DNA of 64,000 nucleotides. It comes from Nageia nagi. Its lineage: Eukaryota; Pinophyta. The position numbers and the translations under genes were made by a program. The DNA lies in contig JBITNC010000001.1 of the NCBI GenBank assembly GCA_050084985.1, forward strand, positions 180,048,001 through 180,112,000. The letters are read 5' to 3'. Numbering within the stretch: the first letter of the stretch is position 1; every line of letters starts with the position of its first letter. Under the pieces are notes generated by a model. It saw only the letters and a program-made list of their open reading frames with translations, did not search any database and was not told the DNA's origin. This document shows, in pieces, positions 1-11,687 of the stretch.

Positions 1-2976
1 ATGAATCAGATTCCAGCAAGCGCCTATTAGGATTCCTTTAAATCAAACAAAGAAATAGCCTAATCAAAGCTAGTAAAACCATATAAGAGAAGACCCGAAG
101 TCTAAGGGATAGGTGGTACAGCATCGTAATATCCAAGAGGTCATCTTAGGGGGCCTTTGTGGGTGCATCGAAAAGACTAATATTGGAGAAGAAGGAAGTA
201 ATCTATTGCTCCCTTAGTGTGACCTTGGTAACTCGAATGTGTCTCTTGGTATGACAAAGAGGGAGTGGTTGCTCTTCTCGGTGCCTCCGATAAGTCCCCT
301 CTGGGGAAGATGCTCTGAAAAAGGATATGATTTGTCGCTCCTCCTTGGGATACTATGCGTATGCTAAGAGGCACTTCCAAATAAGGAAGATCTCCTAAAA
401 GTATAGGACAAGGCAACACTGATCTAGATATTGTATGAAGGTGGCTAGTGAACTGTGTGCATCTCGAAAAAGGTAATGATAATGACCTCTGATCTCATAG
501 TGGAATGAGCATCTGAAAATAAAATGCTCCTTGAACTCAATATCCTACTAACAAAGGTAGTGGACTCTCAAGTACCTAGAAAGTGGCCCAACGATTTATC
601 TCCAAAATGCAAATAACTAGCAGTAGATTTTAAGATATTTTGAAAAATAAGAAAATAGAAACTAGAAAAGAAAACTATTGAGAGAATGATGTACTTCTGC
701 TAGTAGTACTTTACTCTTATGTAGGTAATTTAGCAAGCAAATGGGAGAAGAGATAAGAGTTGAGATTAGAAATGGTAAGAGGAAATTTAAATAGTCGATG
801 TAGAAGTGATGTGATGCAATGGTTAATGTGTTGATGGTGATGGCTAGAGGATCACCCTATTAGAAAGGGTATTTTTTATGCCTCATTGATTTTACTATTG
901 GTATAGAGGTGGAATCCATCATGCTATTCTGCAGCTTAATTATTGAGGGTAGCTATGTGGCATCTCATCTAATTTGCACTTAACGTGTTCTAAGGCTCCA
1001 ATGCCTAGAAAGTGATTGATAATAGTATTAATCATGGTTTGAAATCAACAAACTTAGACTACATACAGGACTTTTGCATTGCTCACTCCCTTCATTAATC
1101 CTAATAAAACTAAGAGCAAAAGTACACATTAGAGTTGTTATACTCTCTTTTTGCTAAAGCACCTCATTACTTGTAAGCCAACTAAAATATTTTACTTTTA
1201 GCTAGATGTTCTCTATTTACTTCAAATATTTCTCCTTTCATTTTTACAATTTGCATGCTTCCTTCACCAACTCTTTACTCTACAATTGTAGATGATGCCT
1301 AAAAAATAATGTCGATAATCAACAACATTATATATTCGTACAAATATTTAATAACAACACTTTTTTAAAAAGTGGAATGATGGAATGATGAAATCGGTTC
1401 GCATTAATTTGCTTCACCAATAATCCCCATAAGAACATTCTTTGCATTTGAAATGATGAAATTGATTCGCATCCCTCGTAGCAATGTTCCTTATAACAGT
1501 ATTGGTTGCATAATTGTAGTCATCAAAGGTTCTTCACAACCTTAATAACATTTCTAATAGAATCTTTAATAACCTGAATGCAACTACCAACTTTTCAAAG
1601 GAATTCTTTATCTTCAACTTTCATATCATTCAAAGTAGGTATTATATTCAAAAATATAATTCACGACCTTCATCTTACTCGATAGTTTCTTCAAATCGCC
1701 ATAGATCTCCTATGTTCAATCTATCTCCTACAAGAAAAGCGTGAATACTCTTTCAATCCAAATACATCCAAGAGTCTTCTTATTTCATCTATCATTCATT
1801 AATGTCCTTACTTAGAACATCATCCTTGTTGCCCACTTTAGTAGAAATATTTGAAAACAGAACATATGATGGAGTATGTAACTTAGTCTCTAACAAAAAT
1901 AATTGTTGCCATGTAATCCCCACTCCTACATTCATAAGTGGTGTACATGTACCAAGAAGACATCATTGAGCACCCAATTTGGTGTGCCTGCTTGGTTATT
2001 TGCAAGTACAACACATAAACATGTTATACTATTTGCACATCTAATTTCAACCACTCTTTGAGGGATTTCTACACCTTCTTCTAGAATTCCCATCATGGAG
2101 CCCATTGGAAGGAGATGACAAAGGTTATGAGGTTGGGCTTTACTCTTGAAAATTGTACCTACCTAAAACCATATTGTGTTATCCATATTTTATGATCACT
2201 ACACACTGTGAGGTTGTTACTATCTCAAGCATAATGTAAAATAAATAGCATGTATTCTTTATACTTTACATTTTATGTACACATCTACCAGTGTATTCAC
2301 CATTACAACATCTAATCCACTTTTAAAGATCCTTTGGAGTGGGTAAATTAATGGTACTAGAAAAGGTGGATAGATCTAGGAGATTCTCTAGCAACTCAAG
2401 TGCAATGCCAACTTTCCATGTTGGCAAAGTAGCCATCTTCAGCCCCCACATAATGCTAACATACACACATCATAATAAATTGATGCTTCAAATAATTTCC
2501 ATTATTGAACATGGTCTAACAGTGATTGATAATCATCGATTCAATATTATGCATTCTCCCTCTCCAAAGAAGATGCCTAGGATGTAAATATGACTCTCCC
2601 AAGCGAGTAACCATCATTATCAAATATAACTAATTTGTATTCCAAAATAATGCTTACACATATACAAAAGAAGCCTAAACATATACCCTATATATAGAAA
2701 ATCAAAGATTAGCATACTAAAATTAATTTAACAACTTATGCGCATATAAAAAATATGAACACATTAAAAATAAAAAGTAAGAGACAAGTAATACAGATAT
2801 ACTTCAATTTTGTGTGATAAAAGAATAACCATTTCTTTTTAGAACAAAATTACTGTGTCTACAACTCTTAAGAAACTTATGGGTAAGTAACTAGCAATGA
2901 GCTAAAGGAAAATATGAATAAATCATGGCAAGAAGAGCAAGAGGAGAGACTATGGTATTGAGACTTAAGAAGGTTG
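1..2976. other. Left flank, no gene recognised
   Basis: About 3 kb of AT-rich sequence outside the outermost copia element. It holds only scattered short open frames (for example 177-419 minus and 2339-2587 plus). None shows a domain, a repeat or a codon pattern that I recognise. Positions 170-420 are less AT-rich than the rest, and a plus-strand reading there is fairly open, but I cannot match it to a family. I see no LTR ends, RNA gene or promoter of note. It is probably old, decayed intergenic DNA. Confidence 0.5.
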
Positions 2977-2981
2977 ATGAG

Positions 2982-3481
2982 TGAGAGAATTGAATTATAA
3001 CATGAACAATTCTAAACTCTCAAGATCACATAAAAGCTCACAAATCCCATCTAACAAACTCACAAAGCAATCTCACAACACAACACAAGATGTAAGTGGT
3101 TCCTCTAACTAGGAGTACATTCACTAACAAGATCTTTACTTCAATCACAAATACAACTCTCTTACAATCCTCCTAATCTTAACTCCTATGCTCTATCATA
3201 TAGCATAAATTTACTTCACAATTGATGTATGATCACAAAGAGGGAGCTTTTTATTTATAGGCTAAAATCCCTCTTTGGATCACCCTTTTATCCAATGTAC
3301 AAAAGCATGACATGCACATCCTTTTACATAAGGGGCATGCTCATGACATGGAGTGTAGGACAAGTTACATTACCATATTCACTTAAATACTTAAGGTATC
3401 AAATGATACCCTTAAGTATTAGTGAACTTACATAGAAGATTATTACATAATATTTACAATAATCCATTATACATTCCAACA
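2982..3481 (-). repeat. Element A 3' LTR
   Basis: A 500-bp LTR. Read on the minus strand it starts TGTTGGAATG and ends CTCTCA. It carries the family's inverted repeat around TACTTAAGG/CCTTAAGTA (3386-3420) and a TATAAATA-type box. It is the partner of 20983-21482. Confidence 0.93.
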
Positions 3482-3490
3482 CTCCCCTTT
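3482..3490 (-). other. Element A polypurine tract
   Basis: Minus-strand AAAGGGGAG lies directly against the 3' LTR. This is the expected primer site for plus-strand DNA synthesis. Confidence 0.75.
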
Positions 3491-3513
3491 AATGCAATAT
3501 TGGGATAAAGCAA

Positions 3514-3750
3514 CTAAGAGAGAGAAGAAAGAGAGAGAATAAGAGAGTTCTCCTCCAAACAAATACAATGAAGATGAGAATTTTTTACATATTTATGAAA
3601 TAAGAAATATCTAATTTGAAACTCATTGCTTTGCCAAATGCAATCATTAATCACAATTAATTTTAATATACATGAAGTAGTCATCCAACTGGAAGTCATG
3701 AAGAGTCTCCAAGAGCTTGCATACTTGAAGTAAGTAACCTGCAAACTCAA
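3514..3750 (-). CDS. Short conserved frame between pol and polypurine tract, element A
   Basis: A 78-codon sense-strand frame downstream of pol and just before the polypurine tract. It aligns with frames at the same place in B (11196-11522) and C (38299-38568). Shared words are QVTY/QVTH, ASSWRL and EENSL. No known domain is visible. It could be an accessory protein, or simply conserved 3' UTR that happens to stay open. D has the same block but with stops, so coding is unproven. Confidence 0.3.
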   Translation of the reverse strand: MSLQVTYFKYASSWRLFMTSSWMTTSCILKLIVINDCIWQSNEFQIRYFLFHKYVKNSHLHCICLEENSLILSLSSLS

Positions 3751-4192
3751 GGAACCTGCAAGTCATAAGCAACTCAAATAACAAGATTAGTTAGATGCAA
3801 TATATTCATGTCAACAAAGATATATGAATCACACAAATGCCATCATGAACTGATCAATGGTGCACTATAAGTCATCACGAAGATGTCATGCCAAAAACTC
3901 AATCACCTGCTATATATAAAGCATGTGTTGATTATCATTACAAAATAGAGCATGCACATATGAGTTCCTTACATATGGATAACTAAACAATGCCAAAAGA
4001 CACATAAAAATTCCTCACACATGGATAACTGAACCATGCTAGATTGACCAATCTTTTTGCTTTAAAAATTTGTACAAATTCTTCATGCAGAGCGAACTTA
4101 CCATGAAAGTGTACAACAAAATCAATACTATATATCATAAAATCCTCCTAAGGGTGAAGTTATCATCACAAACATGAATTCAACATAAGAAT
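3751..4192 (-). other. Element A 3' untranslated region
   Basis: A noncoding stretch between the end of pol and the short frame. It contains imperfect repeats of a unit with ACATATGGATAACT, and the GTTCCTCAC/GCGAACTTACCA words seen as tandem repeats in B and D. No gene is visible. Confidence 0.6.
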
Positions 4193-4462
4193 TCAAACTT
4201 CACTCCCCCTGGAGGGTAACTTCACTAACCTGAGAGCATCCTTAAGCTTACAGAATTGAGCTTCTAGGAGGAGTTTAGTGAATAAATCAACGAAGTTCAA
4301 GGTGGATGGATAATACTCTAGGTGTATGATGCCATCAAGAACCTTCTTCATGATAAAATGGGCATGGATTTCCACATGTTTTGTTCTTTGATGGAACATA
4401 GGATTCTTAGCCAAAGAAATAATCGATTGATTATCTAAAGAAATCAAATATAAGCCACTTTG
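4193..4462 (-). pseudogene. Element A RNase H, C-terminal part
   Basis: End of the copia polyprotein, finishing LPSRGSEV then TGA at 4193-4195. It contains the conserved SLDNQSIISLAKNPMFHQ region and the HAHFIMKKV and LFTKLL words typical of copia RNase H tails. It is split from the rest of RNase H by the solo LTR at 4463-6403; 4458-4462 is the target duplication. It is clearly homologous to 12027-12300 of B. Confidence 0.85.
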
Positions 4463-6403
4463 TGTTATTTGTGAGGTTCAGTTGTGTTGTCATTGTTGTC
4501 AACATACTCACTTGGACTTGGTGTGCTCCACCTTAGATCAGTGTTTGCTTGGTGCGCTCCTATTAGATTATGTTAGAAAGTTCAAAAAAGAGTTTGGAGC
4601 ATTGCTTGACATTAAGAAATGAAGTGGTGGTGTTAGTTCAGAGTTTGGACCACTCAGTTGCTTTGTTGGAGCTTAGTTGGGAATTTTTGCATATAGTTTG
4701 ACAGTTGTAAAATCTGCATTAGATGGCATTTTGTAGAAGGTATATATATAAATCCATGAGGATTTATAACTTGAAATAATTTTTTAGTTATAGTATGATG
4801 TACGAAGAACCAAAATGTTTTTACTTCAGACTAAATGAATTCTTGAGGAAGGAATGGTGGAAGTTGCAAAAAGCTAATTTTTCATTTTTTCCAGTTTTTG
4901 ACAGTTCTCTTAAGTCCAAAATCAGCAAGGAAAATGCAAAATTGAGATTTTTATTGATTGGATTTGAATTTCATTGAATCTCACACCTTTAGGGATGTAA
5001 AAGAAGTAATTTTTTCCTATTGATATTTTTTCAAAAATGCCTCTAAGTATGAGAAGCTTGAATGTGCACAAACTTTGGATGTCAAGTGTTTGACAAAATG
5101 TCTGTAAAAATAGCGTCAAAGGCCACTTTGTTGGAGGTATAGAAATCAGTACAAGAAGAGATAGATGGTGAAATTTAACATGATGATAGTTGGTATAACT
5201 GTGAACATTTTTCCTTCAAGATGCAGTCTTTTTCGTGGAACGGTAAGTTACAGTAGCCGCAAAATGCTAATTTAGCCTATTTTTCTATTTTTTCCAATTT
5301 TGGATTGGGAAGTGTTTGACAATATGCATGAGCTAGAAAGTGCTAAGGTATAAGTTGATTTTTAATACATTTCAGAGGATTGGTGGCAAGGGTTTGACAA
5401 AAGTCCCAAAAGTGAAAAATCAAATAGAAAGGATGCATGGCAAGTGTTTGAAAAAAGGTTATTTTATCTTATTTGTGATGTGGCACTTCATGAATGGGCA
5501 AACCAAGTTGTAACTCCCATTCAGAACCAAAAACAAATTCATGTAGAATGCTTATAGTTAAAATAAAAAGTGGTTGGAAAGTTTATTATGCAATATTAGA
5601 GTGAAAAAGAGTGTATTGAGTGTTCTTGGTGGGTATGTGAAGGTTTTTTTTTATAGTTTTACATAAGAAGGTATTTGTGGCAAGGAGAAAATGAGGAGTC
5701 ATGGATTATTTTGTGTAAGAGCATACATATGGACTGTTAGCAAAAAAGTGCAGGTGACAATTTGTATTATTGAGCATTGTAAGAGAAAATTTGTAATGTT
5801 TTCTATTCTGCCGGATTTGAGTGTAGAGGCATTACTGAGCATATCTCTTAAGATTCAGTGGTTGAGCTTAGAAGGAGTTTGGAAGAGGAGCTTAATGGGT
5901 ATCTGAATGTGGAGTTAATTGGTATTTTTTTAAAGTTGGTTCTTTTGGTATATTGATGTGCAGAGTTGGAGTTGTAGAGTTAGAATCAACAGATTGAATT
6001 GAGCTAGACTATCAGAGTCTTATGGAATCATCCCAAAAAATATTTTTGTTATCTTTGTTGAGTCGAGTTGGTGCTTGGCTCTAGGGGATTGGTGTCTCCA
6101 TCCAGTTGGTGCTGGTAAATTTGGGGATAGGTGTTCCTTGCAGTAGGTGCTGTAGAGTTAGGTCAGTTGGTGCTGGTCCTTCAGTTGGTGTTGTAAAATT
6201 GAGCATTAATTTCTGACTAGATTTGGATGGGAGTCCAATCAGTCATTTTGGAGAGTGGTTTTTCTTGCATTAGGTTTCCACTATAAATTCTATGTTGTGG
6301 TTTGCTATTTATGTGGATGAGTTTTAATTGGTTGCATTAAATAAGTAAAATTTTAAAACACACTGATTCACCCCCCCCTCTCAGTGTCACCCATAGTTCA
6401 ACA
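4463..6403 (+). repeat. Solo LTR of an unrelated element inside A RNase H
   Basis: A 1,941-bp insert that starts TGTTATTTGTG and ends TAGTTCAACA. It is flanked by the 5-bp duplication CTTTG (4458-4462 and 6404-6408) and interrupts an RNase H frame that joins cleanly across it. The TG...CA ends, the 5-bp duplication and a C-rich run before the end (CACCCCCCCCTCTCAGTG) are what a plant LTR should show. No primer site, polypurine tract or coding is seen. A TATATATATAAAT run at about 4741 could be its TATA box. Internal motifs recur, for example AAGTGTTTGACAAAA and CAGTTGGTGCTG. It probably remained after recombination between two LTRs. Confidence 0.85.
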
Positions 6404-6775
6404 CTTTGCTCATACCCAACTTCTTCCAAAAGATGCCTTAGCCAAATGGCTTCCTGGGTTGCAACAAACATGGCATAGTATTCAGCTTCTATGGTGGAAA
6501 GAGAAATAGTAGGTTGCTTCTTGGATGCCTAAGAGATAGCACCTGAACCAATGCTAAACACATACATAAAGGTTGATTTTCTATCATCTCTATCTCTGTC
6601 ATAGTCAGAATTTGAGAATCTAGAGAGAATAAATGAGGGTAACTTAGAATCCTTGAGAGCAAGATCCTTAGTCCTTGTAACATACCTCAAGATTTGCTTA
6701 ATAGCATTGAGATGCTCAACATATGGTTTCTACATGAATCATGCCATTAGATTCACTATAAAGGTAATATCTAGC
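6404..6775 (-). pseudogene. Element A RNase H, N-terminal part
   Basis: Continues the RNase H interrupted by the solo LTR. The frame at 6489-6683 and its neighbours read through segments matching B's RNase H (TKDLxLK, DSDYDRDR-like, SIGSGA). There are stop codons and at least one frame change. It is dead by mutation as well as by insertion. Confidence 0.75.
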
Positions 6776-7700
6776 TTAAATATAGTCAAATACAAAATAC
6801 TACCAATTAATTACCTGTAAATTGAAGCATCAACCATTTGAGAGTTGGAGCTTAGAGAAATAGTGATTTTAGAAGAGACTAGGATCACAACATATCTACA
6901 CTCCTTCATTCCAAACTTCTGTAAGATATCTAATATATACTTAGATTGACTAAGATAAGTACAATCCTTGTATTAATATACTTGCATTCCAAGATAGTAG
7001 TGTAAGAGACCAAGATCAGTCATTTCAAATATTTTTTTAACTTTAGATATGCACTCTTGAATGATTTCATCATTATTTCCAGTAATCAAAAGATCATCCA
7101 CATAAAGGAGAATCAAGATGTCTTTTTTTTTATTGAGCACATATAGATTAGAGTTTGAAAAGCACTTGAAAAAATTAATGTTTGCAAAATATCCTAAAAT
7201 CTCTTTGTACCAAGCTCTAGGTGCTTATTTAAACCCATATAATGACTTCTTTAGCTTGCGTACAAAGGACTCTTTACCTTCCTCAATAAACCCTTCTAAT
7301 TGATTCATGAAGATTTTCACATCTAAGTTACCATTTAGAAATGCACTCTTGACATCAAGTTGAAAAACTTTCCATCCTTGAGCTATAGAAAGAGCAAGGA
7401 TAATCCTGACAGTAGGCATCTTTACCACAAGAGCAAAGATTTTCTCATAATCTACATCGTATTTTTGAGCAAAACTTTTAGCTACTAACCTTGCCTTGTA
7501 TTTCTCAATATCTCCAACTGAATTGAACTTTACCTTATAGATCCACTTATTACCAAACACATTCTTCTCAATAAGATAAGGAACCAAATCTCAAGTTTTA
7601 TTTTTCATAAGGAATGAGGGCTCATGCTTATTATCAATCTTAGCAAATAAGGATTTGTTCAAGGTCATGCTCCTTGTTACCCTTTGAGTTAGAGAGTTTT
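6776..7700 (-). pseudogene. Element A reverse transcriptase
   Basis: A copia RT. Visible parts are [40 protein letters not shown] and KKSLYGFK within 7225-7587, then an intact LLYVDDLLITGNN at about 7065-7110. The catalytic aspartates (DVKSAFLNG and YVDD) are still present. Stops interrupt the frame after YGFK and elsewhere. The reaction was copying the element RNA into DNA in cytoplasmic particles. Confidence 0.88.
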
Positions 7701-8510
7701 ATTCATAAGGTGACTTATCTACATCAATATCTAACTAGCTAAGTGCAACTGAAGAGTCTTATAGATCATTAACATTCTCATTAGAAGTAGATTCTTCAAG
7801 AAGTTCATTGAACTTTACATCCTTTGAGATAAACACGGCTTTGTAGGATGAAGATTAGAGCTTGTAGCCTCTATGCTAATTGTCATAACCCATAAAGATG
7901 CATTTTTTAGCTCTTTTGTCTAAGTTCTTCCTTTTCTCATAAATAATGTAGAAGAATGCTTCACAACCAAACACTCTAAGGTGAGAAATGTTAGGTTTTC
8001 TTCTTAACCATGCCTCAAAAGGAGTTTTACTTTGAATGACTTTTATGGGACATCCATTCAAAGTGTAAATAGTAGTGCTCACAGCTTCACCCCATAAGAA
8101 ACTAAGAAGATTACCCAACATGCATCTAGCCATCGCTATAATTATTCTATTTTTCCTTTCAACAACACCATTTTACTGAGGAGTGTAAGGAATTGTAAAC
8201 TGCCTCTTGATTCCATACTTAGCATAATAGTCATTGAACTCATTATTGTTATATTCTTTCCTATTATCTGATCTCAACATCTTGATTTTAAGGTTAGTTT
8301 GATTCTTAATAAAGACCTTAAAAACTTTAAAACTCTCAAAAATTTGATCTTTATGCTCAAGTAGATACCTAAAGGTCATCCTACTAAAGTCATCAATGAA
8401 GGTCAAGATGTAAGATGGTCCTCCAAGTGACTTAGTTTGAAATGGGCCCAACAAATCTAAATGCACAAGTTGAGGAGGTTGAGATGCTCTAGTTACCTTA
8501 TTTTTTTTAA
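7701..8510 (-). pseudogene. Element A integrase
   Basis: Two long frames (8173-8466 and 7876-8133) cover the integrase core and C-terminal part. The acidic triad is readable: aspartate in MHLDLLGPF, aspartate in LRSDNRKEY and glutamate in NGVVERKNR. The usual GGEY after SDN has become RKEY. Downstream come FLWGEAV, LRVFGCEAF and CIFMGYDN, the standard copia integrase tail. A stop separates the two frames. Confidence 0.87.
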
Positions 8511-8990
8511 ACTTTTATCTATCCATATTACCAAGAATGCACTTCTCGTAGAGACCAATCGAAGGAGAAATTGAATGTAAACCTTCCACAAGTTCTTAGT
8601 CTTTCATGACTTGAATACTCTTGTGGTTAAGGTGCCCTAAACGATGGTTCCAAGGATTGCCTCTAGAATAAACACTGAAAGTAAGACACATCTTTGATTG
8701 AACTGAATCCAAAATGTAGGGGTTATCTTTTACATATCATTTAACCAAAGTGATAGGTCCTTTCTTGATGCACCATGATTGTGAGTCAAACTTAAAAGAG
8801 TACCCTTTTTTAGCAACTTGGATTATGAAAAGAAGATTCATCCTTAACTTAGGAATATAGAGCACATTATCAAGAACCTTATCATGAATCAACACACTCC
8901 TAATTTCTTAGACTTCAAGGGAGGAGTTATCACCTATCACAATCACATAGGTGATTAGTGCAACTAGAGTCAATAATCCAGTCAGATAAA
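8511..8990 (-). pseudogene. Element A protease and GAG-pre-integrase region
   Basis: A protease remnant with DWIIDSSCTNHLC at about 8950-8990. The catalytic DSG has become DSS, and about 45 bp after NHLC are missing compared with B. The zinc-binding H-H-C-C region before integrase is present but broken by stops. Assignment is by alignment with B. Confidence 0.75.
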
Positions 8991-9590
8991 AAAGAGCAAA
9001 ACATGGAGTATAGCATCGCAGTAAAACTAGCATGAATATTCTTATTTTCTTTAAATTTTTTTACATTTCCATTACCTTTGATCTTTTTCTCTCTTTTCTT
9101 TTTGTACCAATCAACTTCTTTGTGATCTTAGATGCCATAATAGTTACAATTACCATCAAACTTTTCCTTAAGATAAGGATTATTTACTTTATCTTTCTAT
9201 CTCTTTGCTTGAAGTGGTTATTGTTGCCATTATTCCTACTGCTATTTTTGTTATTCTTATTTTTGCTATTGTTGCCATTATTCCTATTACTGTTATAGCC
9301 ATTACCTCTTTTCTCAAACCTTTTAGAGGAAGAAGGATAAGATTTCTTTTGATGGTTGAAGAGGAAATTATCAAGAGCACATCATCTAAAATTGCATGGT
9401 AAATCATGGAGGTTGCCAACTCATTCTTCATGTTGTAAGCTTCTAGAGCCTTCTCATCTGCAAGAGGTAAAAAGTTTTTATTCACTATTTGCCAAAGCTT
9501 CCTTACTTGTAATTTAGCTCTCATCCGTGGTTCCCAAATCCCAAAGTTGAAACTATCAAGAATGTGTTTGGGTAAAAAGGATTCTCCCAT
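8991..9590 (-). pseudogene. Element A gag, internally deleted
   Basis: Starts at the ATG at 9588-9590, reading MGESFLPKHILDSFNFGIW, and keeps the N-terminal copia gag (UBN2-like) region as far as DDVLLIISSS. It then jumps straight into the basic region that lies before the zinc knuckle in B. About 0.4 kb of middle gag is gone. The start is supported by the same start in B, C, D and H and by a TAG acceptor-like site a few bases upstream. Confidence 0.82.
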
Positions 9591-10704
9591 TTTCTACATA
9601 AAAATGTGAAAAATAATAAGCATGTAGTTTAATAAATAACATTAAATGTTAAGTTTTAACCAAGTAAATAATACATGTTACATTTAACATTAAAGACATA
9701 TTTGATTTGATTTACAAGTGTAAATGTTTTACAACTCAAATAATCCATGTACCCAAATACATTTCTCAAGAACTGTAGATGTAAAGTGACATTGTTGAGA
9801 CTTATTTTCCTGTTTAAAATTAGGCTTTCACCTGAATGCCCACATAAGAGGAGCCCAAGTACTACCAATCCTCAACCAGTTTGCCTTAGTCAGTTTTATA
9901 CTTTCTCATAAGGAGAAGTACCTACTATTTTTCAAAGTTATGACATTTATTGGATCGACTAAATTATTAATCTTGATTAAGTTTCAAGTTATCCTCCTAG
10001 GTTATCAAGATAATCTCTGAATGGACATGTGAACATGTGGGATCACTACATACATGTCTATCCACCTATTGGAGTTATGTCCAAACCAATAGAGGACTTA
10101 GGGATAATTGGGAAGTACGAACTTTTCACCATTTGGATCATCGAATTTAAAGGCTCCAATTCGCCTGTCCTCACTTCATGGCTCCCCAAACAAGTCATGT
10201 TATGAAATATATTTGCTGATGTGTTCATTTTTGGAGGTTACCTAAATAAATATTTACATTTTTGTTTGCATAAGCAAATAAATCAAAGTAGAAAATATGA
10301 AGTAAAAGAGCATAAGTAATACATTATAAAAAAAAAATGAAACCTAAGTGTCCAATGGGTTTTGTTTACCAACCCCTAAAGGACATCTTTACATCATTCC
10401 TTATTTTGCACATGTTCATTCCATACTTTGCAAAAAAAAATTAGGGAGTCATCAAATGCATTATTCCTATAACTTAAAAAATTTAAGTAGTAAGCATGCA
10501 TTAGTAAAAAAAATTCTAAGCATGTATCATTAACTTAAATAAATAATTACTAAACATGCTTTATTTAATTTTAAGGAATTTAAGTTATAAGCATGCATCT
10601 TAAAAATTTAAGTCCTAAGCATGCATCATTAAGTAAGTAGGAAGCATGCATTATTTAGCTTAAAAAATTTAAACACTAAGCATGCATGATTCCTACACAA
10701 GATT
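9591..10704 (-). other. Element A leader, gag-proximal part
   Basis: The part of the leader nearest gag. It begins with the acceptor-like site (minus strand TTTTATGTAG at about 9594-9603) and holds the conserved leader block (about 9780-10400). That block includes a 60-codon frame starting MNTSANIFHNM, with SHEVRTG and PKSSIGLDITPIGG. Beyond it lie AT-rich repeats of AAGCATGCAT. Element B inserted at 10704; the other part of this leader is 19526-20982. Confidence 0.7.
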
Positions 10705-11201
10705 TGAAGGATTTGAACTAGATCTAAACAAATCCTCTAGGACCTAAGACTAGGAAGCTAAATCATTCATCATCTATAATTCTAAGAACATCATTCACAC
10801 AATATGACACCAATATAATGTGGTTCCTCCCTCCTTGGGAGTACATCCACAACTAGTTCTCTATTCTCAATCTATGCCTCTCTTACAACTATTCTCTTGC
10901 TCTCTCCTACACAACCAAGTAGAGTAATCTTACTCCAAAACTTAGATATGTTACAAGAGGAGAGGCCCTCTATTTATAGCTTGAGATCACCTCCCTAACC
11001 TTCCTTTAACCCAAGGGTAAGGTTAGGGTTACATTAAATATATCACCTAACTTCAACCTACCAACTAACCACTTTGGTAAAGTCAAAGTCTACATATTAA
11101 ATAATTCAATTAATCTCTTAAGGTATCTACATACCCTTAAGTGATTAATTGAATTTACAAGGAGTTTAGATATTCACAATATTTCATTACAAATTCTAAC
11201 A
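10705..11201 (-). repeat. Element B 3' LTR
   Basis: 497 bp. It starts TGTTAGAATT on the minus strand and ends CCTTCA. The TATA box TATAAATA lies at 10971-10978 and the LTR inverted repeat at about 11109-11149. It differs at 3 positions from 19024-19520. Confidence 0.95.
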
Positions 11202-11522
11202 CTCCCCCTTAATGCAATATTGGGATAGAGCGTAGAAGAGAGAAGAGAGGAGTAAGAGAGAGTTCTCCTCCATAGAGATACAAGTGGAGATGAGAACTTT
11301 TACATATTTGAGAATCTTTTTGAGAACTAGTATGAGACTCACTACATTACCATTTGACAAAAAATGGTTTACAATACAATTATTAACCACAACTGGTTTC
11401 ACTGTACATAGTAGTCGATCAACTTTAAGCTGACATGTGAGTCTCCATGAGCTTGCTTTCACAAGGTGAGTAACCTGCATTTCTGAAGAAGATCCTGCAT
11501 GGTACGAGCAACTCATGAACAA
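11196..11522 (-). CDS. Short conserved frame after pol, element B
   Basis: A 108-codon sense frame running from the 3' untranslated region into the first bases of the 3' LTR. It shares MQVTH, ASSWRL, VVNNCI and EENSL with frames at the same place in A and C. There is no signal peptide or recognised domain. The C-terminal end crosses the polypurine tract, which argues for caution. It may be conserved RNA sequence and not a gene. Confidence 0.3.
   Translation of the reverse strand: MFMSCSYHAGSSSEMQVTHLVKASSWRLTCQLKVDRLLCTVKPVVVNNCIVNHFLSNGNVVSLILVLKKILKYVKVLISTCISMEENSLLLLSSLFYALSQYCIKGEC
11202..11210 (-). other. Element B polypurine tract
   Basis: Minus-strand AAGGGGGAG directly upstream of the 3' LTR. 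Confidence 0.85.
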
Positions 11523-11687
11523 AATCAGTTAGATGCATCATATATTTAAATAAGAGAATCAAATAATGTCATCTTATAAATAACTGATCAATGGTGCACT
11601 ATAAGCCATCACAGAGATGCCAAGCCATCACTCATAGTCACTTGTTGTATATAGACATGTGTTGATTTTAAATAGAGCATAAAAAAT

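Noticed and set aside
177-419. 80-codon minus-strand frame near the left edge
   Set aside because: No recognisable domain and no supporting context.
3229-3435. 68-codon frames at 3229-3435, 21230-21436 and the similar one at 62575-62877
   Set aside because: They lie in LTR sequence on the strand opposite to transcription and are repeated only because the LTRs are.
9032-9298. 88-codon plus-strand frame rich in F, I and L
   Set aside because: It is the antisense of the gag basic and zinc-knuckle region of A; low complexity explains the openness.
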